Part shown: positions 26,914 to 34,640 of the stretch, one piece after another
How positions within the stretch are numbered: position 1 is the first letter of the stretch
Layout of the letters: each line of letters starts with the position of its first letter
DNA from: Colwellia sp.
GTDB lineage: Bacteria; Pseudomonadota; Gammaproteobacteria; Enterobacterales; Alteromonadaceae
DNA length: 34,640 bases
Assembly (NCBI GenBank): GCA_016745015.1
Contig: JADGDH010000004.1
Location: 5,140 to 39,779 of the forward strand
Direction: 5' to 3'
The notes under the pieces: generated by a model
Database searches by the model: none
The model's input: the letters and a program-made list of their open reading frames with translations, nothing else
What the model was told of the DNA's origin: nothing
Position numbers and translations under genes: made by a program

Positions 26914-27816
26914 ATGACCAAATTAAAAAGTTTACAGTCGTTTGTTACTTCAGCAATCGTCACTTCAGCGCTTAGTTTTACTGCCTTAACCAGTGTGAAT
27001 CTTTTTGCACATGACAACCATGTAAAAAATGAAGGCCATGTTCATGATGCTAAAGCATTAGAACAAGCAGTCAGCGGTGATCACCGCTCAGCTAAAAATA
27101 AAGCACGGGATCAATATCGTCATCCAGTTGAAACATTAAGTTTTTTTGGCTTCACTCCAACAATGACAGTGGTTGAAATAACACCTGGTGGAGGTTGGTA
27201 TACAGAAATTTTAGCGCCTGCTCTAAAAGGTAAAGGCAAGCTTTATGCTGCGCATTACCCTGATACAGGTGAAGATAACTATTATTCTAACTCACGTAAA
27301 AAATTAGAAAAAAAAATAGCTTCTAATGACGTATTTAGTGAGGTCATGTTAACTAATTTTGTTCCGCGTAAAAAAAGTGAATTAGCACCGCAAGCTAGTG
27401 CAGACATGGTGTTAACTTTTCGTAATTTACATAACTGGAAAGATGCTGGCGTGGAGCAAGTATTTAAAGATGCTTTTAATGCTTTAAAACCCGGTGGTGT
27501 ATTAGGAGTGGTTGAACATAGATTACCTGCTGGTATTGCAGCTGAAAAGGCTGTTGGTTATGTTTCAGAAGCCAACACCATTAAACAAGCAAAAGCCGCT
27601 GGCTTTCGTTTTGCTGGCGCTAGTGAAATTAATGCCAACCCTAAAGATATGACTCAGCATCCCAAAGGTGTATGGACTTTACCGCCAGTTTTACGTTTAG
27701 GTGAAGAAGATAAAGAAAAATATTTAGCGATAGGTGAAAGTGATCGCATGACGTTAAAGTTTATTAAACCTGAAAATACTAATTTTAGTGATTTTAAAAA
27801 GCAAAGTTTAAAATAA
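26914..27816 (+). CDS. Predicted exported class I SAM methyltransferase (COG4798-like)
   Basis: 300 aa; signal peptide-like N-terminus; TPTMTVVEITPGGGWYTEILAPALKGKGKLYAAHYP motif I; FNALKPGGVLGVVEHR. Confidence 0.8.
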   Translation: MTKLKSLQSFVTSAIVTSALSFTALTSVNLFAHDNHVKNEGHVHDAKALEQAVSGDHRSAKNKARDQYRHPVETLSFFGFTPTMTVVEITPGGGWYTEILAPALKGKGKLYAAHYPDTGEDNYYSNSRKKLEKKIASNDVFSEVMLTNFVPRKKSELAPQASADMVLTFRNLHNWKDAGVEQVFKDAFNALKPGGVLGVVEHRLPAGIAAEKAVGYVSEANTIKQAKAAGFRFAGASEINANPKDMTQHPKGVWTLPPVLRLGEEDKEKYLAIGESDRMTLKFIKPENTNFSDFKKQSLK

Positions 27817-27838
27817 AGTAAATAATAGGAAAATATAA

Positions 27839-29134
27839 ATGAAAATTTTAGTTATAGGCAGTGGTGGTCGTGAGCATGCATTAGCATGGAAAGCGGCGCA
27901 GTCTAGTCAAGTTACTAAAGTATTTGTTGCGCCAGGAAATGCTGGCACGGCAATAGAGAACAAATTAGAAAATGTTGCACTCGATATCAGTAATAATGAG
28001 GCTGTAGTTGCTTTTGCACAAAGCGAAAATGTTACCCTAACTATTGTTGGTCCAGAGCAACCATTGGTTGATGGTGTAGTTGATGCGTTTCAAGCGCAAG
28101 GTTTAGCTATTTTTGGTCCAAGTGCCAAAGCTGCTCAGCTTGAAGGTTCAAAATCTTTTACTAAAGACTTTTTAGCTCGCAACAAAATTCCGTCTGGTAG
28201 CTATGAAAATTTTACTGAGGTTGAGCCTGCGCTTGCTTATGTGCGAGAACAAGGCGCACCTATTGTTGTTAAAGCCGATGGCTTAGCGGCAGGTAAGGGG
28301 GTTATTGTTGCGCTTACACTAACTGAAGCAGAAGATGCTATTACAGACATGTTAGCAGGTAATGCATTTGGTGATGCTGGGCACCGTGTGGTAATTGAAG
28401 AATTCTTAGAAGGTGAAGAAGCAAGTTTTATCGTGATGGTTGATGGTAAAAATGTTTTACCTATGGCAACAAGTCAAGATCACAAACGCGCTTTAAACGG
28501 TGATTTAGGTCCTAATACTGGTGGTATGGGGGCATATTCACCAGCACCCGTAGTAACACCTGAAATTCATGATCGCATTATGGCCGAAGTTATTATGCCG
28601 ACTGTTGAAGGTATGTCAGCAGAAGGCGCACCTTATACTGGCTTTTTATATGCGGGCTTAATGATTGCAGCAGATGGCACACCAAACGTAATTGAATATA
28701 ATTGTCGTTTTGGTGATCCTGAAACCCAACCTATTATGATGCGTTTACAATCAGATATCGTTGAACTTTGTTTAGCGGCTACACGTGGCGAGTTGGACAA
28801 AACAACGATTGAATTTGATAGCCGCGCTGCGGTTGGGGTTGTACTTGCTGCCAATGGTTATCCAGCAAGCTACCCTAAAGGTGATGTGATTTCAGGTCTT
28901 GAAACTAACACTAATGCTTTGGCGAAAACGTTTCATGCGGGGACTAAGTTAAATGATCAAGGTGAAGTTACAACGAATGGTGGTCGCGTATTATGCGCTA
29001 CAGCACTTGGTAATACAGTAACTGAAGCACAGCAGCTTGCTTATGAGTTGTTGCACCAAATTACTTGGCAAGGTGTCGAGTTTAGAACTGATATCGCTTA
29101 TCGAGCCATTGCTAGAGAGCAAGAAAACACTTAA
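27839..29134 (+). CDS. purD: Phosphoribosylamine--glycine ligase
   Basis: 431 aa; MKILVIGSGGREHALAWKAAQS, VVKADGLAAGKGVIVA, DHKRALNGDLGPNTGGMGAYSPAP. Confidence 0.97.
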   Translation: MKILVIGSGGREHALAWKAAQSSQVTKVFVAPGNAGTAIENKLENVALDISNNEAVVAFAQSENVTLTIVGPEQPLVDGVVDAFQAQGLAIFGPSAKAAQLEGSKSFTKDFLARNKIPSGSYENFTEVEPALAYVREQGAPIVVKADGLAAGKGVIVALTLTEAEDAITDMLAGNAFGDAGHRVVIEEFLEGEEASFIVMVDGKNVLPMATSQDHKRALNGDLGPNTGGMGAYSPAPVVTPEIHDRIMAEVIMPTVEGMSAEGAPYTGFLYAGLMIAADGTPNVIEYNCRFGDPETQPIMMRLQSDIVELCLAATRGELDKTTIEFDSRAAVGVVLAANGYPASYPKGDVISGLETNTNALAKTFHAGTKLNDQGEVTTNGGRVLCATALGNTVTEAQQLAYELLHQITWQGVEFRTDIAYRAIAREQENT

Positions 29135-29164
29135 TCTTTATTTAAATTTTTTGAATAGTTAAAG

Positions 29165-29193
29165 GCCGATAATGAAAGTTATCGGCTTTTTTT
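29165..29193 (+). terminator. Rho-independent terminator after purD
   Basis: GCCGATAA-TGAAAG-TTATCGGC followed by TTTTTTT. Confidence 0.85.
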
Positions 29194-29270
29194 GTAGGTG
29201 GGAATTAATTCGAGCTTGTTTGAGTGTTGGAATAGCGCGTTTTTACATTAATTACCTATTAAATAGGCAC

Positions 29271-29306
29271 AAAAAAGCCCACGTTTTCTTTCAAAAAGTG
29301 GGCTTT
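29271..29306 (-). terminator. Rho-independent terminator of the EF-G paralog gene
   Basis: Minus strand: GCCCAC stem arms (29277-29282/29298-29303) followed by T run (AAAAAA on plus at 29271-29276). Confidence 0.7.
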
Positions 29307-29339
29307 ACATTAACGTTTATCTTAATTAAAAGCTGTTAA

Positions 29340-31445
29340 TTATTTTTTAGCGGCGCGTTTAGCTGCATCAGCAGCTTTAACTTCAGCAATTACAGTTTCA
29401 GCTACGTTATTAGGACAAGGCATATAGTGAGAGAATTCCATAGAGAATTGACCACGACCTGATGTCATTGTACGTAAAGATCCTATGTAACCGAACATTT
29501 CTGAAAGAGGTACGTCAGCTTTAATACGAACACCAGAAACACCCGCGTCTTGACCTCCGATCATGCCACGACGACGGTTTAAATCACCAATAACATCACC
29601 AACGTGATCATCAGGCGTAAACACATCAACTTTCATGATAGGTTCAATTAACTGAGCACCAGCTTTTGGAATTGACTGACGGAAAGCACCACGAGCAGCA
29701 AGTTCAAATGCAACAGCAGATGAATCAACCGCATGGAAACCACCATCGTATAATTCAATTTCAACGTCAAGTACAGGGAAACCAGCAAGAACACCAGTAT
29801 CCATCATGTTTTTGAAGCCTTTCTCGATAGCAGGGAAGAATTCTTTAGGAACATTACCACCAACAACAACAGAGCTGAATACGAAACCAGAACCAGGTTC
29901 GCCAGGCTTGATACGGTAATCAATTTTACCGAACTGACCAGAACCACCAGATTGCTTCTTATGTGTGTAAGAATCTTCAATTGCCGTTGTGATTGTTTCA
30001 CGGTATGCAACTTGTGGCTTACCAACTTCTAATTCAACACCATAGGTACGTTTTAGAATATCTACTTTGATATCTAGGTGAAGTTCACCCATACCAGATA
30101 GAATCGTTTCACCTGAATCGATATCAGTTTCAACTTTAAAAGTAGGATCTTCTGCAACCATTTTACCGATAGCAAGACCCATTTTCTCAGTTGAACCTTT
30201 ATCTTTTGGTGTTACAGAAATTGAAATTACAGGCTTAGGAAATACCATAGCTTCTAGGACGATTGGGTGTTTAGGATCACATAATGTGTGGCCTGTTTGA
30301 ACGCCACTTTTCATACCAACAATTGCTATGATATCACCAGCTTGTGCAGAAGTAAGTTCGTTACGGTCATCGGCTTGCATTTCACACATACGGCCAACAC
30401 GCTCAGTTTTTCCTGTTGCAGCATTAAGAATGGTATCGCCTTTTTTCAACATACCTGAATAGATACGTACGAAAGTTAATGTACCAAAACGGTCATCAGT
30501 GATTTTGAATGCTAATGCTTTGAATGTTTCATCTGCAGAAACGATTGCGTATTCACCATTAGGCTCACCTTCTTCATTAGTCAGTGGTTGTGGATCAACC
30601 TCCACTGGTGACGGTAAATAATCAACAACAGCATCAAGAATGTTTTGAACACCCTTGTTTTTAAAAGCAGCACCACAGTAAGTAGGGAAGAAGTCCATAG
30701 TACGTGTGCCTTTACGGATACAACGCTTGATATCTTCCATAGATGGCTCTGTGCCTTCTTCTAAATATGCTTCGAAAAGATCATCATCTTGCTCAAGAGC
30801 AGTTTCAAGAAGCATTTCGCGGTATTCTTCTACTTTATCAACCATGTCTGCAGGCACATCAGTGATTTCAAAGTTTTCAGGAAGACCTGAGTCATCCCAT
30901 ATCCATGATTTTCGGGTAAGTAGGTCAACAACACCAACAAACTCATCTTCTTCACCAATGGGTAACACCATGACAAGTGGGTTAGCACCTAATATATCTT
31001 TAGTTTGCTTAACAACGCGGTAGAAATCAGCACCTAAACGGTCTAATTTGTTTACAAAGATAATACGGGCAACTTCTGAGTCATTCGCATAACGCCAGTT
31101 AGTTTCTGATTGTGGCTCAACACCACCACTACCACAGAATACACCAACGCCACCATCAAGTACTTTAAGTGAGCGGTAAACTTCAACGGTGAAATCAACG
31201 TGACCAGGAGTATCGATAACATTGAAACGGTGATCGTTCCAAAAACAGCTTACCGCAGCAGACTGGATGGTAATACCGCGCTCAGCTTCTTGTTCCATGA
31301 AATCAGTTGTTGACTCACCGTCATGTACTTCACCAGTTTTATGGATCTGACCGGTTAATTTTAGGATACGTTCAGTTGTTGTGGTTTTACCAGCATCAAC
31401 GTGAGCGAAGATACCAATGTTTCTGTATTTGGATAAATCTGCCAT
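29340..31445 (-). CDS. fusA2: Elongation factor G, second-copy (EF-G 2) type
   Basis: 701 aa; [120 protein letters not shown] resembles the EF-G 2 paralog of Vibrio/Shewanella rather than str-operon EF-G. Confidence 0.92.
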   Translation of the reverse strand: MADLSKYRNIGIFAHVDAGKTTTTERILKLTGQIHKTGEVHDGESTTDFMEQEAERGITIQSAAVSCFWNDHRFNVIDTPGHVDFTVEVYRSLKVLDGGVGVFCGSGGVEPQSETNWRYANDSEVARIIFVNKLDRLGADFYRVVKQTKDILGANPLVMVLPIGEEDEFVGVVDLLTRKSWIWDDSGLPENFEITDVPADMVDKVEEYREMLLETALEQDDDLFEAYLEEGTEPSMEDIKRCIRKGTRTMDFFPTYCGAAFKNKGVQNILDAVVDYLPSPVEVDPQPLTNEEGEPNGEYAIVSADETFKALAFKITDDRFGTLTFVRIYSGMLKKGDTILNAATGKTERVGRMCEMQADDRNELTSAQAGDIIAIVGMKSGVQTGHTLCDPKHPIVLEAMVFPKPVISISVTPKDKGSTEKMGLAIGKMVAEDPTFKVETDIDSGETILSGMGELHLDIKVDILKRTYGVELEVGKPQVAYRETITTAIEDSYTHKKQSGGSGQFGKIDYRIKPGEPGSGFVFSSVVVGGNVPKEFFPAIEKGFKNMMDTGVLAGFPVLDVEIELYDGGFHAVDSSAVAFELAARGAFRQSIPKAGAQLIEPIMKVDVFTPDDHVGDVIGDLNRRRGMIGGQDAGVSGVRIKADVPLSEMFGYIGSLRTMTSGRGQFSMEFSHYMPCPNNVAETVIAEVKAADAAKRAAKK

Positions 31446-31472
31446 TAGTTTACTCTATTTAGTTAGTGTCTA

Positions 31473-31533
31473 TTCTGCTTTCTTATATTTATAAAAATTA
31501 TCTTTACCTATAAATAAGTATAAGAAAGCAGAA
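31473..31533 (-). promoter_or_regulatory. Long inverted repeat in the fusA2 5' leader
   Basis: TTCTGCTTTCTTATA (31473-31487) versus TATAAGAAAGCAGAA (31519-31533), perfect 15-bp arms; extendable to 19/20. Confidence 0.8.
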
Positions 31534-31553
31534 CTGTTGAAAATTTGCGCGCG

Positions 31554-31559
31554 AGTATA
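31554..31559 (-). promoter_or_regulatory. Putative extended -10 (TGATATACT) with CGCGCGC discriminator for fusA2
   Basis: Minus strand reads AATGATATACTCGCGCGCAAATTT. Confidence 0.45.
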
Positions 31560-31727
31560 TCATTACTCGACAAGGATCGGTAGAAGATTGACAAATAAAT
31601 TGTAAAAGAAGGTAAAAGAAAGGTTATTTGGTTTAAATATGATGGAATAGTTACAGCAATTGAAGAAGAGAAAAAGCGCGATAAAAATATAGTGTTATAC
31701 GGAAATAATAAGAAATGAAATGAGTAC

Positions 31728-31755
31728 TTGCCCAATTCATTATTTTAGGTATAAT
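31728..31755 (+). promoter_or_regulatory. S10 operon promoter
   Basis: -35 TTGCCC (31728-31733), 16-nt spacer, -10 TATAAT (31750-31755), about 210 nt upstream of rpsJ. Confidence 0.6.
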
Positions 31756-31892
31756 ACGCGACCACATTCAGGTGAACTGGGTGTGGTTTTATTAGTTTAG
31801 GTTTTTATATAAACGTAAACAAACTAAGGTCATAGCAAGTTAGTTATTTCCTTAATACAGCAACGCTAATTTTGCGTTGAATGTTTATTTAG

Positions 31893-31941
31893 TAATACAC
31901 CCCCTTCCAGCACATAAGGAAGCAGAGGGATGTATTTTTTT
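31893..31941 (+). promoter_or_regulatory. S10 leader hairpin (L4 autoregulation attenuator-like)
   Basis: AATACACCCCCTTCCAGCACATAAGGAAGCAGAGGGATGTATTTTTTTG: stem with outer arms AATACA/TGTATT, ending in T run upstream of rpsJ, as for the E. coli S10 leader HE hairpin. Confidence 0.65.
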
Positions 31942-31963
31942 GTTCTTTAAAAAGGGGATTTGA

Positions 31964-32278
<315 letters not shown>

Positions 32279-32292
32279 GAGGAGTTTTAACA

Positions 32293-32931
32293 ATGACTAT
32301 AGGTCTAGTTGGACGTAAAGTGGGTATGACTCGTGTCTTCACAGAAGATGGTGTTTCTACTCCTGTTACTGTTCTAGAAGTTGAAGCGAACCGTGTTTCT
32401 CAGGTTAAAACTGTAGACAACGATGGTTATTCAGCGCTTCAAGTTACTACGGGCAAGCGTAAAGCAAGCCGTGTAACAAAACCAGCAGCTGGTCATTTCG
32501 CTAAAGCAGGCGTTGAAGCAGGTCGTGGCCTGTGGGAATTCCGCTTAAACGAAAATGAAGGTAGCGACATTGAAGCTGGCAGTGAAATCACTGTTGAGAT
32601 TTTCAATGATACAAAATTAGTAGACGTAACTGGTACATCTAAAGGTAAAGGTTTCCAAGGCGGTATTAAACGCTGGAACTTCACCATGCAAGATGCTACT
32701 CATGGTAACTCGATCTCTCACCGCTCAAACGGTTCGTTAGGTCAGTGTCAAACACCAGGTCGCGTTTTCAAAGGCAAAAAAATGTCTGGTCACATGGGTT
32801 CTGTGCGCGTTACTACACAAAACCTTGAATTGGTTCGCGTTGACGCAGAACGTAACTTGTTGCTTGTTAAAGGCGCAGTTCCGGGTGCTATCAATGGCAA
32901 CGTAATCATCAAACCAGCTGTTAAAGCTTAG
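32293..32931 (+). CDS. rplC: 50S ribosomal protein L3
   Basis: 212 aa; [20 protein letters not shown]...[17 protein letters not shown]. Confidence 0.98.
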   Translation: MTIGLVGRKVGMTRVFTEDGVSTPVTVLEVEANRVSQVKTVDNDGYSALQVTTGKRKASRVTKPAAGHFAKAGVEAGRGLWEFRLNENEGSDIEAGSEITVEIFNDTKLVDVTGTSKGKGFQGGIKRWNFTMQDATHGNSISHRSNGSLGQCQTPGRVFKGKKMSGHMGSVRVTTQNLELVRVDAERNLLLVKGAVPGAINGNVIIKPAVKA

Positions 32932-32947
32932 TCCAGGAGATTTTGTG

Positions 32948-33553
32948 ATGGAATTATCATTAAAAGACGCAACAGGTGCTCTTGAAGTGTCTGAAGCAAC
33001 TTTTGGACGTGAGTTTAATGAAGCGTTAGTACATCAAGTAGTAGTTGCTTATGCAGCTGGTGCTCGTCAAGGTACTCGTGCTCAGAAAACTCGCTCAGAA
33101 GTTAGTGGCGGTGGTGCAAAACCATGGCGTCAAAAAGGTACTGGCCGTGCACGTGCTGGTACTACTCGTGGTCCAATTTGGCGTTCAGGTGGTGTAACAT
33201 TTGCTGCTAAACCTCAAGATCACAGCCTAAAAGTTAACCGTAAAATGTATCGTGGTGCTATTGCTAGCATCCTATCTGAACTAGTTCGTCAAGAACGTTT
33301 AGTTGTAGTGAACGATTTTTCGGTAGAAACGCCTAAAACTAAAGACTTAGTTTCTAAGTTAAAAGGTTTAGAGCTTAAAGACGTATTGATTGTAACGAAA
33401 GAAGTTGATGAGAACTTGTTCTTATCTGCACGTAACTTGTATAAAGTTGATGTTCGTGACGTTGCAGCAATCGACCCTGTAAGTTTAGTTGGTTTCGAAA
33501 AAGTTTTAATTACTGCTGATGCAGTTAAAGAAATTGAGGGGATACTAGCATGA
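32948..33553 (+). CDS. rplD: 50S ribosomal protein L4
   Basis: [74 protein letters not shown] at 32948 preferred over GTG at 32945. Confidence 0.98.
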   Translation: MELSLKDATGALEVSEATFGREFNEALVHQVVVAYAAGARQGTRAQKTRSEVSGGGAKPWRQKGTGRARAGTTRGPIWRSGGVTFAAKPQDHSLKVNRKMYRGAIASILSELVRQERLVVVNDFSVETPKTKDLVSKLKGLELKDVLIVTKEVDENLFLSARNLYKVDVRDVAAIDPVSLVGFEKVLITADAVKEIEGILA

Positions 33554-33852
33554 TAAACGAAGAACGTTTGTTGAAAGTGCTTTTAGCACCAAATATTTCT
33601 GAAAAAGCAACTGTAGCTGCTGAAGCAAACAACACTGTTGTTTTCAAAGTAACTACTGATGCAACTAAAGCTGAAATTAAAGCGGCAGTAGAGAAGCTTT
33701 TTGAAGTTTCTGTTGTAGGTGTTAATACACTTAATGTTAAGGGTAAAGTAAAGCGTACAGGGTCTCGTACTGGTCGTCGTAACGATTGGAAGAAAGCCTA
33801 CGTAACTCTTGCAGAAGGTAGTGACATCGACTTCGTTGGCGCTGAATCATAG
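33550..33852 (+). CDS. rplW: 50S ribosomal protein L23
   Basis: 100 aa; [30 protein letters not shown]; 4-nt overlap with rplD. Confidence 0.97.
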   Translation: MINEERLLKVLLAPNISEKATVAAEANNTVVFKVTTDATKAEIKAAVEKLFEVSVVGVNTLNVKGKVKRTGSRTGRRNDWKKAYVTLAEGSDIDFVGAES

Positions 33853-33863
33853 GAGTAGTTAAA

Positions 33864-34640
33864 ATGGCTATTGTAAAATGTAAACCTACTTCTCCGGGTC
33901 GTCGTCACCTAGTTAAAGTGGTAAACAAAGAGCTTCATAAAGGTAAGCCTTATGCACCATTGTTAGACACTAAGTCTAAGTCTGGTGGTCGTAACAATAA
34001 TGGTCGCATTACAGTTCGTCACATTGGTGGTGGACATAAGCAGCATTATCGTATCGTCGATTTTAAACGTAATAAAGATGGCATTCCAGCCAAAGTAGAG
34101 CGTTTAGAATATGATCCAAACCGAAGTGCTAACATTGCATTAGTATTATATGCAGATGGTGAACGTCGTTATATCTTAGCCCCTAAAGGGTTAACAGCTG
34201 GAGATACTATCCAGTCTGGTGTAGACGCTCCTATCAAAGCGGGTAATACTATGCCGTTACGCAACACGCCATTAGGTAGTGTTGTTCACGCAATCGAACT
34301 TAAACCAGGTAAAGGTGCTCAAATTGCACGTGCTGCTGGTACTTACGCACAATTAGTTGCGAAAGATGGTGCTTACGTTACTTTACGTCTTCGCTCTGGC
34401 GAAATGCGTAAAATCGAAGCAGATTGTCGTGCTACTTTAGGTGAAATCGGCAACGCTGAACACATGCTTCGCTCTCTGGGTAAAGCTGGTGCTTCACGCT
34501 GGCGTGGTGTTCGCCCAACTGTTCGTGGTGTTGCCATGAACCCAGTTGATCACCCACACGGTGGTGGTGAAGGTAAAACATCTGGCGGTCGTCACCCGGT
34601 ATCACCTTGGGGTGTACCAACTAAGGGTTACAAGACTCGT
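33864..34640 (+). CDS. rplB: 50S ribosomal protein L2, truncated at window end
   Basis: ATG at 33864; [63 protein letters not shown]..., open to 34640. Confidence 0.97.
   Translation, partial: MAIVKCKPTSPGRRHLVKVVNKELHKGKPYAPLLDTKSKSGGRNNNGRITVRHIGGGHKQHYRIVDFKRNKDGIPAKVERLEYDPNRSANIALVLYADGERRYILAPKGLTAGDTIQSGVDAPIKAGNTMPLRNTPLGSVVHAIELKPGKGAQIARAAGTYAQLVAKDGAYVTLRLRSGEMRKIEADCRATLGEIGNAEHMLRSLGKAGASRWRGVRPTVRGVAMNPVDHPHGGGEGKTSGGRHPVSPWGVPTKGYKTR

Noticed and set aside
30706-31023. 105-aa plus-strand ORF antisense to fusA2
   Set aside because: Ser/Arg-rich translation typical of the antisense frame of a conserved gene; the other listed ORFs antisense to known genes (e.g. 8048-8344, 21984-22301, 32493-32687, 34432-34620) were rejected for the same reason.
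31508-31735. 75-aa minus-strand ORF between fusA2 and rpsJ
   Set aside because: Overlaps the leader hairpin and promoter region, low-complexity hydrophobic translation, no family resemblance.

Overview
The window looks like a chromosomal segment from a marine gammaproteobacterium; Alteromonadales/Colwellia-like is an inference from codon usage, gene order and protein similarity. On the left (1-20.9 kb) is an accessory/metal-handling region: (i) an FHA-domain membrane protein (truncated by the window edge) overlapping a secreted trypsin-like protease; (ii) a tight three-gene operon of TonB-dependent receptor, Cys-containing BNR/sialidase-like protein and TlpA-like thioredoxin; (iii) a GNAT/DUF1778 toxin-antitoxin pair flanked by a complete yjbR-like gene and a second, diverged copy of that gene's 3' end; (iv) aidB with a divergent TetR regulator; (v) a large minus-strand imelysin / di-haem oxidoreductase (x2) / imelysin / TonB receptor / DUF1513 cluster, probably iron uptake. 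On the right are core genes: a truncated cysG-like gene, rraA, prmA-dusB-fis, purH, an exported methyltransferase, purD, an EF-G paralog (fusA2-type), and the start of the S10 ribosomal operon (rpsJ-rplC-rplD-rplW-rplB). The best second-look items are the TA module between two yjbR 3' ends, the TBDR-BNR-TlpA operon, the imelysin/DHOR locus, a 15-bp perfect inverted repeat in the fusA2 leader, an 84-bp imperfect palindrome after purH, and the shortened CysG C-terminal domain. No searches were run; all homology calls are from pattern recognition on the given translations.
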